Shown here: positions 54,326-62,144 of the stretch, piece by piece
Position numbering within the stretch: the stretch's first letter is position 1
Layout of the letters: each line of letters opens with the position of its first letter
DNA from: Thioalkalivibrio sp. XN8
GTDB lineage: Bacteria > Pseudomonadota > Gammaproteobacteria > Steroidobacterales > XN24
Assembly (NCBI RefSeq): GCF_011058255.1
Contig: NZ_JAALFH010000057.1
Location: 1 to 64,000 of the forward strand
DNA length: 64,000 nt
Direction of reading: 5' to 3'
Notes under the pieces: model-generated
Told to the model about the DNA's origin: nothing
The model's input: the letters and a program-made list of their open reading frames with translations, nothing else
Database searches by the model: none
Translations under genes and position numbers: made by a program

Positions 54326-54347
54326 ATCGGCCGAACAACAGGCCGAT
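54326..54347. promoter_or_regulatory. Inverted repeat, possible enhancer site for a sigma-54 activator
   Basis: ATCGGCC and GGCCGAT form a perfect 7-bp inverted repeat with an 8-nt spacer. Its centre is about 78 nt upstream of the predicted sigma-54 start, within the usual range for activator sites. Confidence 0.45.
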
Positions 54348-54374
54348 GTGTAAACTCTCTCGACACGACCTTCG

Positions 54375-55079
54375 TCACGGTTCGGCCCCGGCGGCCCCGG
54401 GGCGCTCGCGGCGGTACCGGGCGGCCTCGTGCACCAGCGCCCGGAACAGGTGGCGCTGGGCGCCGAGATAGAGCAGGAACTCCGGGTGCCACTGCACGCC
54501 GAGCAGGAAGGGACGCTCGGGGTCTTCGACCGCCTGGACGATGCCGTCGAGGTCGCGCCCGGAGACCCTGAGCCCGGTCCCGACGCGGTCGATGGCCTGG
54601 TTGTGGAGGCTGTTGACCTGCCGGGGGCCGGGCCCGAGCCAGTCCTGGAGCCGGGTATGCGGGTCGATGTGCAGCGTCTTCAGCGGCAGCACGGTCCAGC
54701 GGTTGGACGTCTTGCTGCGGCGGGACGCGAGTTCCTGGAACAGGCTGCCGCCGCGCCGGACGTTCAGCAGCTGCGCCCCGCGGCAGATGCCGAGCAGGGG
54801 GATGCGCGCGGCGAGGGCCCGGTCGATGACCGCCGACTCGAAGGCGTCGCGGGCCGCGTCGTGGCGCGGCTCGACCTCCGGTTCTGCCGCATACAGCACG
54901 GGATCGACGTCGTGCCCGCCGGTGATCACCGCGCCGTCGAAATCGGGCAACGCCGCCTCCTGGCCGGGCCGGAGCTGCGCCACGCGCGCGCCGTAGCGGC
55001 GCAGGGCCAGGCTCACCAGCAGCCGCGGGCCGAGGGCGCGGCGGGTCGGGCCGGTGACCGCGATCAGCGGCTGAGCCAC
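54375..55079 (-). CDS. Class I glutamine amidotransferase, gamma-glutamyl-GABA hydrolase-like (peptidase C26)
   Basis: Predicted hydrolase of gamma-glutamyl amide bonds. The 234-residue protein has the nucleophile elbow G-I-C-R-G-A-Q-L-L-N with Cys99 and the late W-H-P-E with His198 and Glu200, so the triad is complete. It resembles PuuD, but no putrescine genes are nearby. It overlaps the amidoligase gene by 16 nt, so the pair probably makes and breaks amide links on the same unknown compound. Confidence 0.86.
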   Translation of the reverse strand: MAQPLIAVTGPTRRALGPRLLVSLALRRYGARVAQLRPGQEAALPDFDGAVITGGHDVDPVLYAAEPEVEPRHDAARDAFESAVIDRALAARIPLLGICRGAQLLNVRRGGSLFQELASRRSKTSNRWTVLPLKTLHIDPHTRLQDWLGPGPRQVNSLHNQAIDRVGTGLRVSGRDLDGIVQAVEDPERPFLLGVQWHPEFLLYLGAQRHLFRALVHEAARYRRERPGAAGAEP

Positions 55080-56014
55080 TGCTGCTCGACCTCGCGGGCC
55101 CAGTCGCCCAGCCAGCGCTTCACCGGGTTGCGCAGCACCTTTTCATAGGCGCGGCAGCAGGCGGCGAGGCGCCGCGGCTTGGCGGCCAGCGCCTCGACCT
55201 CGAGCCAGTCGTGCCACGCCACCCGGAAGCTCCATTCGGGCCGGTGAATATCACTGTTGGGGAGCCGGTAGTGGAAGGCCGGCCGCGGCTTGATCAGCGG
55301 GTCGTCGGTCACGGCCCGCACCCGCTCTTCGTCGAGGTGCAGGAACAGCGGCAGGAAATCCAGCGCCCGGTTGCGGGTCGGGTTCCAGCGCAAGTAGTCG
55401 TCGATGAGCGTGCCGAGGTCGGGGGCATAGCCTGGCGCCACGACCAGGCGGACATAGTCCTGCGGGAAGGGGTCGATGAAGCTGGTGACACGCCGGGTGA
55501 GGTCGACCCGGGACTGGCGGAACAGCCACTCGTACAGGCACAGGAAGGCCTTGAGGTAGGGCAGGATGTCGGCGGCCTGCTCGCCGGGGACTTCCGGGTT
55601 GAACTGCAGCGAAAAGGCGTAGCCGACGCTGTCGGAGGTGCCCTTGGCGCCGGCGGCGCGGAGCACGGTGATGACGTCGTCCATTTCGCGCAGCCGATGC
55701 ATGGGCAGCGGCGGGCTGACCAGTTCCTTCGGGACGACGAGTTCGGCCAGCGTCTTGAGCAGGTCCTCGGCCGAGTCGCGCAAGTCGTCCAGAACGTCGT
55801 TCTCGCCGCGCTCCTGGCGGCCCAGGCGCTGCAGGAAGTCGAAGTCCAGCTCGACCGCCCAGTCGCCGGCCGGGTCGCCGCTGAGCACCCGGCGGTAGCG
55901 GCCGTCCACGGAGATCGAGAGCCCCAGCTGGCCGGCCACCAGCTCGGCGATGTCATTGAGCTCGAGCCCGATCATCTCGAGTTCCACGCCGACGCGGCGC
56001 TCGTGGCCATGCAC
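55064..56014 (-). CDS. Amidoligase family protein
   Basis: Predicted ATP-dependent carboxylate-amine ligase of the glutamine-synthetase-like amidoligase group. The 316-residue protein shows R-R-V-G-V-E-L-E-M-I-G-L near the N terminus and Y-A-F-S-L-Q-F-N-P-E-V further on, which are the acidic metal and ATP strands of the fold. GTG at 56014 is used here. An in-frame CTG at 56077, overlapping the stop of the ATPase gene (CTGA), would add 21 residues of plausible basic sequence. The product is unknown. Confidence 0.72.
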   Translation of the reverse strand: MHGHERRVGVELEMIGLELNDIAELVAGQLGLSISVDGRYRRVLSGDPAGDWAVELDFDFLQRLGRQERGENDVLDDLRDSAEDLLKTLAELVVPKELVSPPLPMHRLREMDDVITVLRAAGAKGTSDSVGYAFSLQFNPEVPGEQAADILPYLKAFLCLYEWLFRQSRVDLTRRVTSFIDPFPQDYVRLVVAPGYAPDLGTLIDDYLRWNPTRNRALDFLPLFLHLDEERVRAVTDDPLIKPRPAFHYRLPNSDIHRPEWSFRVAWHDWLEVEALAAKPRRLAACCRAYEKVLRNPVKRWLGDWAREVEQQWLSR

Positions 56015-56073
56015 GGTGAAGCGGCGGCGCGGCAGCCGCAGGCGACGGCGGGCCGGTGCGGTCGGACGCCTGC

Positions 56074-57285
56074 TCAGTCCTGCTCCTGCTCTTCCTCGAG
56101 CGCGGCGTCTTCCTGCAGGCCCTCGGGGCCGAGGGCGGAATCGCCGGCGCGGAACAGCAGCTCGTGTTCGCCGATGACGAAGGCCTCGCCGTTCCTGAGG
56201 GTCTTGCGGCGCACGCGCTGGCCGGTGAAATAAATGCCGTTGGTGCTCTTGAGGTCGTGGACCACGGCCGACCCGGCGCTGACGGTCAGCTGGGCGTGAT
56301 GCCGGCTGACGAAGCGGCTGTCGAGCTGGATGTCATTGTCGGCGGTCCGCCCGATCACGTAGCGGCCCTGGCGCAGCGGATATTCCTGGGGATCCTCGCC
56401 GGGACAGGTGACCAGCAGCCGGCCGACCACCTGGCCGTCGAGGGCGATCGCGGCCCGGAAGCGGTTGGTCCGGCTGGCGTAGTCGGTCCACTGCAGCTCC
56501 TCGACGGCCTCGCGCACCTCCTCCGCTCCCACGGCCGTGCGCTCTTCGCCGAAGGCGACCAGCATGGAGGTGTCGCAGAGGGTGTTGATCAGCCGCGGAA
56601 TGCCGCCGGTGTAGCGGTAGACCAGCGGGTAGACGTCGGGGGCGAAGATCTCCCGCTCGGCGCCGGCGACCTTGAGCCGGTGCTTGACGTATTCCTGGGT
56701 CTCCACCTCGGTCAGCGCCTTGAGGTGGAAGCGCAGCCGGGTGCGCTGCGCCAGCTGTTCGAGCTCGGGCGAGTCGAGGGTGGTGTTCAGCTCCGGCTGC
56801 CCGGCGAGGATGATGCTGACCACGCGCCCGGCGCCGGGGCCGACGTCGGACAGCATCCGGATCTCTTCCAGCACGGTGGTGTCGAGGTTCTGCGCCTCGT
56901 CGATCACGATCACCACGCGGCGGCCTTCGGCCAGCAGGCCGCGCAGGTGGTTGTCCAGGGCGTCGAGCAGCTCCGCCTTGCGCATGTTGAAGGGGCGCAC
57001 CCCGAACTGCACCAGCAGGGTCTGCAGGAACTGCACCGCCGTGACCTGGGTCTGGTGAATCCGCGCCACGGTGACGGTGTCGTCGAGCTCGGAGAGGAAC
57101 TGCTCGAGCAGCGTGGTCTTGCCGGCGCCGATTTCCCCCGTGATCACCACGAAGCCGTCGCTGAACCAGACGGTGGACTCCATGTAGGCGCGCGCCCGCG
57201 CGTGCTGCTTGCTGAGGAACAGGAAGCGCGGGTCAGGGCTGAGCCGGAACGGGTGTTCCTTGAGTCCGAAGGATTCGAGATACAT
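56074..57285 (-). CDS. ExeA-like AAA+ ATPase with C-terminal FHA domain
   Basis: The 403-residue protein starts M-Y-L-E-S-F-G-L-K-E-H-P-F, typical of ExeA/GspA secretion ATPases. Walker A G-E-I-G-A-G-K-T lies at residues 50-57, Walker B is V-I-V-I-D-E-A-Q-N, and G-G-I-P-R-L-I-N follows. The C-terminal third is an FHA phosphothreonine-binding domain with I-G-R and S-R-H-H-A. The usual ExeA peptidoglycan-binding domain is missing. The end is acidic (E-E-E-Q-E-Q-D). It heads the amidoligase-amidotransferase operon. A secretion or signalling role is inferred. Confidence 0.85.
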   Translation of the reverse strand: MYLESFGLKEHPFRLSPDPRFLFLSKQHARARAYMESTVWFSDGFVVITGEIGAGKTTLLEQFLSELDDTVTVARIHQTQVTAVQFLQTLLVQFGVRPFNMRKAELLDALDNHLRGLLAEGRRVVIVIDEAQNLDTTVLEEIRMLSDVGPGAGRVVSIILAGQPELNTTLDSPELEQLAQRTRLRFHLKALTEVETQEYVKHRLKVAGAEREIFAPDVYPLVYRYTGGIPRLINTLCDTSMLVAFGEERTAVGAEEVREAVEELQWTDYASRTNRFRAAIALDGQVVGRLLVTCPGEDPQEYPLRQGRYVIGRTADNDIQLDSRFVSRHHAQLTVSAGSAVVHDLKSTNGIYFTGQRVRRKTLRNGEAFVIGEHELLFRAGDSALGPEGLQEDAALEEEQEQD

Positions 57286-57329
57286 GCCTGGGCTTTCGAG
57301 CGAGGTCAGTGCGTTGGAGTCGAACAACC

Positions 57330-57357
57330 ACTATAAGCGGCCCGCGCCCCGGCGCAA
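57330..57357 (-). promoter_or_regulatory. Promoter of the ExeA/FHA-amidoligase operon
   Basis: On the minus strand TTGCGC (57352-57357), a 16-nt spacer and TATAGT (57330-57335) lie in the 89-nt gap after purK. The start point would be near 57323, 38 nt before the ATG. Confidence 0.55.
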
Positions 57358-57374
57358 GTGAAACCGGTCAAGTT

Positions 57375-58454
57375 TCAGGCCAGTGCCTCCAGCCGGCGCA
57401 GGGCCTCGTCGCGTTCCGCGGCGCTGGCGCGCACCACGGTGCAGTGCCCCAGCTTGCGGTTGGGGCGGGCGGCCTTGCCGTAGTCGTGGTAGTGGGTGCC
57501 TTCGATGGCCAGCACGTCCTCGAGCGCCGGCAGGCGGCCGATGAAGTTGACCATACCCGCGTGGCCCACGGCCGCGGTCGAGCCCAGCGGCAGGCCGAGC
57601 AGGGCGCGCACGTGGTTCTCGAACTGGCTGGTGACGGCGCCCTCGATGGTCCAGTGGCCGGAGTTGTGCACCCGCGGCGCCATCTCGTTGGCCAGCAGGC
57701 GGCCCTCCAGCAGGAAAAACTCCACCGTCAGCACGCCGACATAGTCGAAGCGGTCCAGCAGGGCCCGCAGGTGGCGCTCGGCCAGCGCCTGCAGCTGCGG
57801 GTCGTCCCAGGGCGCCCGGGTCTGGCGCAGGATCCCGTGCTCGTGGGTGTTCTCGGCCAGCGGCCAGCAGGCGGTCTCGCCGTTGCGGCTGCGCACCGCC
57901 ACCAGCGACAGCTCGCGCTCGAAGGGCACGAACCCCTCGAGGATCGCGGGCACGCCGCCGAGCGCGGCGAAGGCCCCGTCGAGGTCGGCGGCCGCCTGCA
58001 GGCGCAGCTGGCCGCGGCCGTCATAGCCCAGCCGGCGCGTCTTGAGGATGGCCGGCAGGCCGACCTGCCGCGCTGCCGCCTCGAGGCCGGCCTGCGAATC
58101 CACCGCGGCATGCGGCGCGGTCGGAATGCCGAGCTCCGCGAACAGCGCTTTCTCGGTGAGGCGGTCCTGGCCGGCGCCGAGCGCGGCCGGCGGCGGGAAA
58201 AACGGCACCTTCGCGGCAATCGCCTCGGCCGCCGCCTGCGGCACGTTCTCGACGTCGAACGTGACCAGGTCGACGGCCTCGGCGAGCCGGGCCAGCGCCG
58301 CCGGGTCGTCGAAGCGGCCGGGGATGATGCGGCCCACCTGCGCGCCCGGCGCGTCGGCGTCGAGATCGACGAAGACGAAGCGCTGGCCGAGGGGATAGCC
58401 CGCGAGCGCCAGCATGCGCCCCAGCTGGCCGGCGCCGATGATGCCGATGTTCAT
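57375..58454 (-). CDS. purK: N5-carboxyaminoimidazole ribonucleotide synthase
   Basis: ATP-grasp enzyme that carboxylates aminoimidazole ribonucleotide in purine synthesis. The 359-residue protein has [11 protein letters not shown] at the start and [13 protein letters not shown] later, both diagnostic. It overlaps purE by 4 nt. Confidence 0.97.
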   Translation of the reverse strand: MNIGIIGAGQLGRMLALAGYPLGQRFVFVDLDADAPGAQVGRIIPGRFDDPAALARLAEAVDLVTFDVENVPQAAAEAIAAKVPFFPPPAALGAGQDRLTEKALFAELGIPTAPHAAVDSQAGLEAAARQVGLPAILKTRRLGYDGRGQLRLQAAADLDGAFAALGGVPAILEGFVPFERELSLVAVRSRNGETACWPLAENTHEHGILRQTRAPWDDPQLQALAERHLRALLDRFDYVGVLTVEFFLLEGRLLANEMAPRVHNSGHWTIEGAVTSQFENHVRALLGLPLGSTAAVGHAGMVNFIGRLPALEDVLAIEGTHYHDYGKAARPNRKLGHCTVVRASAAERDEALRRLEALA

Positions 58455-58951
58455 TCGTGCTCGGGGGCGGACGGGTCCGGCGCAGCCAGCACCTTGCGGG
58501 TCTGGTCCGCGCGGTAGTCCTCGAGCGCCGCCAGGATCTCGGGGCGCCCGGCGCCGACGATGGCCGCGGCCAGCAGCGCCGCATTGACGGCGCCCGCGCG
58601 CCCGATGGCGAGCGTGCCGACCGGCACGCCGGCGGGCATCTGCACGATCGAGAGCAGGGAATCGAGGCCGCTGAGCGCCTTCGACTGCACCGGCACGCCG
58701 AGCACCGGCAGGCTGGTCTTGGCTGCCGCCATGCCGGGCAGGTGCGCAGCGCCGCCGGCGCCGGCGATGAGCACCTCGAGCCCGCGGCCGCGCGCCTGCT
58801 CGCAGTACTCGAACAGCAGGTCCGGGGTGCGGTGCGCGGAGACCACGCGCGTCTCGTGGGGGACGCCGAGAAGCTCGAGCGTCCGGGCCGCGTGTTCCAT
58901 CGTGCTCCAGTCGGAGCGCGAGCCCATGATGATGCCGACCAGCGTGTTCAT
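58451..58951 (-). CDS. purE: N5-carboxyaminoimidazole ribonucleotide mutase
   Basis: Rearranges N5-CAIR to CAIR, the step after PurK. The 166-residue protein has [10 protein letters not shown] near the N terminus and [10 protein letters not shown], the active-site loop. It is the class I form, as expected beside purK. It lies 4 nt after yjgA. Confidence 0.97.
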   Translation of the reverse strand: MNTLVGIIMGSRSDWSTMEHAARTLELLGVPHETRVVSAHRTPDLLFEYCEQARGRGLEVLIAGAGGAAHLPGMAAAKTSLPVLGVPVQSKALSGLDSLLSIVQMPAGVPVGTLAIGRAGAVNAALLAAAIVGAGRPEILAALEDYRADQTRKVLAAPDPSAPEHE

Positions 58952-58955
58952 CAGG

Positions 58956-59480
58956 CTATTCTAGCAGCGCCTCGCCGCCGGATGCCCCCTCGCCGTGCTC
59001 GCGTTCGACCACGGCCTTGAGCTCGCGGAAGAGGCGGCGCGGCGCCCCGCTGCGACCCTCGCGCGCGGCGGCCAGCGTAGTTTCGAGCGCGGCCGCTTCG
59101 GCGGCCCCGACCGAGGGGTGCGCGGCAAGGAATTCCCGCAGCACGCCCGGACCGTCGTCGAGCATCCGGTCGCGCCACTGCTCGGTCTGCTTGAAGCGGC
59201 GCGCGGCCGCCCGGGTAGGCTTGCTGCGGGCCTCGAGGAAGGCCTCCAGCGGCGCCGGGTCCACGTCGCGCATCAGCCGGCCGATGAACTGGCACTGCCG
59301 GCGGCGCGCCTCGTGCGAACGGATGCGGCCGAGTTCCGCCAGGGCCTGCAGCAGGCGCTCCGGCAGGTCGAAGCGGGCGAGGTCCTCCTCGCTGAGCGTG
59401 GCGAGCTGTTCGCCCAAGGCCTGCAGCGCCTCGGCGTCCCGCTTGCGGCGGGTCTTGCTCGGACCGTCGAAGTCGCTCAC
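58956..59480 (-). CDS. yjgA: Ribosome-associated protein YjgA (DarP)
   Basis: Acts late in 50S assembly in E. coli. The 174-residue DUF615 protein (183 in E. coli) starts with GTG at 59480, overlapping the upstream stop. [12 protein letters not shown] and the S-H-E-A-R-R-R-Q segment are family-like. In E. coli it is divergent from pmbA directly; here a class V aminotransferase gene lies between. Confidence 0.92.
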   Translation of the reverse strand: MSDFDGPSKTRRKRDAEALQALGEQLATLSEEDLARFDLPERLLQALAELGRIRSHEARRRQCQFIGRLMRDVDPAPLEAFLEARSKPTRAAARRFKQTEQWRDRMLDDGPGVLREFLAAHPSVGAAEAAALETTLAAAREGRSGAPRRLFRELKAVVEREHGEGASGGEALLE

Positions 59481-60703
59481 AGCGCGGCCTCCAGCGCGGC
59501 GAGCAGGCGCTCGATCTCGGCCGGCGTGTTGTAGTGCGCCAGCGAGATGCGCACCACGCCGGTGTTGCGCTCCAGTCCCAGCGCCTCGACCAGCCGGGGG
59601 GCGTAGAAGTGGCCGTGGCGGATCCCGATCCGCGCCTCGTCGACCCGGTGCACGATGGCCTCGGGCGCGCGGCGCGAGGAGACGAAGGACACCGTCGGCA
59701 GCCGCTCCGGACCGGCCTCGGCCGCACCGATGATGCGCACCTCCGGCCGCGTCGCGAGCCATTCGAGCACGCGGCCCACCAGCGCATGCTCATGCGCGCT
59801 GATGACCTCGAAGGCGGGCCGGCCATGCTGCGCGGCCAGCGCATCGAGATAGGCCGGCACCGCGGCGGCGCCCCAGGCGAGCTCGTAGGGCCAGGCCCCG
59901 GGCTCGAGCCGGGTGGCGGGCGAGGGCGCCGTCATCCACTCGTGATTCAGGTTGGCCAGCAGCGCGGCGCCCTCGGCCGAGCAGCCGAGCAGCGCGCAAT
60001 GCGGGCCGAAGACCTTGTAGAGGCTGAAGGCGTACCAGTCCACGCCCCACTCGGCCAGCGTCAGGGCCCGGTGCGGCGCGTAGGCGACGCCGTCGATGCA
60101 GCAGCGGGCGCCGACGGCGCGGGCCCGGGCGACCACCGGGCCGAGGTCCACCACGCTGCCGAGCAGGTTGGAGGCGTGGGTGCAGCAGACCAGCCGCGTG
60201 CGCTCGGTCAGCAAGTGGTCGAGGTCCTCGGCGTGCAGGCGCATGGTGTCCGGGCGCACCCGCCACCAGCGGATCACCAGGCCCTGTTGCTGCAGCCGCA
60301 GCCAGGGCCCGATGTTCGCCTCGTGGTCGGCGTCGCTGACGATGATCTCGTCGCCCGGGGCCAGGGTCGGCTGCAGGGAGCGGGCCAGGCGCGACAGCAG
60401 GGAAGTCGTCGAGGCGCCCATGGCGACCTGCTCGGGCGGGAGCGCGGCGCCGCCGCCCAGGCTGAACAGCCCGGCCAGGGCCGCGCGGGCCTCGGCCTGG
60501 CGCTCGCCCGCCGCGGCCGAGGGGCCGTAGCTGGCGCCGAGCTGGACCGGCCAGCGCCGCAGGTACTCCGCCGTCCGGTCGGCGACTGCTGCCAGCGTGG
60601 CGGCGCCGCCGGCGTTGTCCATCAGCGCCCAGTCGCTGTCGAGAGCCGGGAAGTGGCCTCGCACCCAGTCGACGTCCAGCGTTGCGGTGTGTGCCCGGTT
60701 CAC
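59477..60703 (-). CDS. Class V aminotransferase, cysteine desulfurase-like (VC1184 type)
   Basis: PLP enzyme of 408 residues starting with GTG at 60703. M-D-N-A-G-G-A-A and the PLP lysine Lys230 in F-S-L-Y-K-V-F-G place it in the cysteine-desulfurase-like branch seen in Vibrio VC1184. The region where SufS has its catalytic cysteine reads R-H-G-H-F-Y-A, with no cysteine, so desulfurase activity is doubtful. It heads a unit with yjgA, purE and purK and is divergent from pmbA. Confidence 0.82.
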   Translation of the reverse strand: MNRAHTATLDVDWVRGHFPALDSDWALMDNAGGAATLAAVADRTAEYLRRWPVQLGASYGPSAAAGERQAEARAALAGLFSLGGGAALPPEQVAMGASTTSLLSRLARSLQPTLAPGDEIIVSDADHEANIGPWLRLQQQGLVIRWWRVRPDTMRLHAEDLDHLLTERTRLVCCTHASNLLGSVVDLGPVVARARAVGARCCIDGVAYAPHRALTLAEWGVDWYAFSLYKVFGPHCALLGCSAEGAALLANLNHEWMTAPSPATRLEPGAWPYELAWGAAAVPAYLDALAAQHGRPAFEVISAHEHALVGRVLEWLATRPEVRIIGAAEAGPERLPTVSFVSSRRAPEAIVHRVDEARIGIRHGHFYAPRLVEALGLERNTGVVRISLAHYNTPAEIERLLAALEAAL

Positions 60704-60729
60704 GGTCCAGTGCCCTGCGGGGGGCCGCG

Positions 60730-60738
60730 ATGATAGCA
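60730..60738 (-). promoter_or_regulatory. Extended -10 promoter for the aminotransferase-yjgA-purEK unit
   Basis: TGC-TATCAT on the minus strand lies 27 nt before the GTG start. No clear -35 is present, as is common for extended -10 promoters. Confidence 0.45.
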
Positions 60739-60745
60739 CGCGGTT

Positions 60746-60754
60746 TGCTACACT
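60746..60754 (+). promoter_or_regulatory. Extended -10 promoter for pmbA
   Basis: TGC-TACACT lies 40 nt before the pmbA ATG, and the wider string TGCTACACTGCG is repeated before holA. It is back to back with the minus-strand element 8 nt away. Confidence 0.5.
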
Positions 60755-60794
60755 GCGGCGCTTGCCACGGCGGTCCCGGAGCCACGAAACCACG

Positions 60795-62144
60795 ATGTCA
60801 TCGTCAGACCTGAGCGATCTCGGCGCAGCGCGCGCCCGGCTGGAAACCCTGGCCGAAGATGCCCTCGCACGCGCGCGCCGGCACGGGGCTTCCGGCGCCG
60901 AAGTCAGCGCCAGCCTCGCCGGCGGGCTGTCGGTCACGGTGCGCAAGGGCGAGGTCGAAACGCTGGAGCACCAGCGCGACCGGGGCTTCGGCGTCACGGT
61001 CTATTTCGGCCAGCGCAAGGGCTCGGCGAGCACTTCGGACCTGGCGCCCGACGCCATCGAGGAAACGGTCGCCAAGGCCTGCACCATCGCGCGCTACACC
61101 GCCGAGGACCCCTGCGCCGGCCTGCCCGATCCCGAGCGCATGGCCGGCGACCCGCCCGACCTCGACCTCGACCATCCCTGGGGGCTCGAGCCCGACCAGG
61201 CCGTGACGCTGGCGCGCGACTGCGAGGCCGCCGGCCTGGACGCCGACGAGCGCATCACCAACACCGAGGGCGGCTCCCTGTCGACGCATCGCGGGCTGCG
61301 GGTGTACGCCAATTCGCACGGCTTCACCGGCGGCTACGCCAGCACCAGCCACAGCCTGAGCTGCGCGCTGATCGCCGGCAAGGGCGACCAGATGCAGCGT
61401 GACTACTGGTACACGCTGTCGCGCCGCGCGGCCGATCTCGAGTCGCCCGCCGCGGTGGGGCGGCGCGCGGCGGAACGGACCCTGCGGCGGCTCGGCGCCC
61501 GCAAGCTGTCGACGCGGACGGTGCCGGTGCTGTTCGCGCCGGAGCTGGCGCGCGGCTTCATCGGCCACCTGGTCGGCGCCGTCAAGGGCGGCGCCCAGTA
61601 CCGCAAGGCGAGTTTCCTGCTCGGCGCGGCCGGCAGCCAGGTGCTGCCGGAATGGCTGAGCATCGCGGAGCGGCCGCACCTCCCGGGCGCCATGGGCTCG
61701 GCGCCCTTCGACGCCGAGGGCGTGGCCACCCAGGACCGGCTGCTGGTCGAAGACGGCGTGCTGCAGGGCTACGTGCTGTCGACCTACTCGGCGCGCCGGC
61801 TCGGGCTGCAGACCACCGGCAACTCGGGCGGCATCCACAACCTTCTCGTCGACGGCAAGGGGCCGGATTTTCCGGCGCTGCTGCAACAGATGGGCCGCGG
61901 CATGGTCGTGACCGAGCTGATGGGGCAGGGCATCAACGGCGTGACCGGCGACTACTCGCGCGGCGCCAGCGGTTTCTGGGTCGAGGGCGGCGAGATCGTC
62001 CACCCGGTGCAGGAAGTCACCATCGCCGGCAATCTCAAGGCGCTGTACCTCGACATCCAGGCGGTGGGCTCGGACGTCGACCGCCGGGGCGTGATCCAGT
62101 CAGGCTCGATTCTCGTCGGCCGCATGACCGTGGCCGGAGACTGA
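60795..62144 (+). CDS. pmbA: Metalloprotease subunit PmbA (TldE)
   Basis: Partner of TldD in the peptide-degrading heterodimer. The 449-residue protein (450 in E. coli) shows V-R-K-G-E-V-E-T-L-E near the N terminus and G-N-S-G-G-I-H-N and Q-G-I-N-G-V-T-G-D-Y-S-R-G-A near the C terminus. It lacks the HExxxH site of TldD, as expected. Its last 45 nt overlap the convergent yihY gene. Confidence 0.96.
   Translation: MSSSDLSDLGAARARLETLAEDALARARRHGASGAEVSASLAGGLSVTVRKGEVETLEHQRDRGFGVTVYFGQRKGSASTSDLAPDAIEETVAKACTIARYTAEDPCAGLPDPERMAGDPPDLDLDHPWGLEPDQAVTLARDCEAAGLDADERITNTEGGSLSTHRGLRVYANSHGFTGGYASTSHSLSCALIAGKGDQMQRDYWYTLSRRAADLESPAAVGRRAAERTLRRLGARKLSTRTVPVLFAPELARGFIGHLVGAVKGGAQYRKASFLLGAAGSQVLPEWLSIAERPHLPGAMGSAPFDAEGVATQDRLLVEDGVLQGYVLSTYSARRLGLQTTGNSGGIHNLLVDGKGPDFPALLQQMGRGMVVTELMGQGINGVTGDYSRGASGFWVEGGEIVHPVQEVTIAGNLKALYLDIQAVGSDVDRRGVIQSGSILVGRMTVAGD

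Noticed and set aside
57286-57327. Upstream start for the ExeA-like ATPase at 57327
   Set aside because: It would start upstream of or at the predicted transcript start, and the family begins at M-Y-L-E-S-F-G at 57285.
60704-60997. N-terminal extension of the class V aminotransferase into pmbA
   Set aside because: The extra residues lie antisense to pmbA and look like a shadow frame; GTG at 60703 gives the conserved family start.
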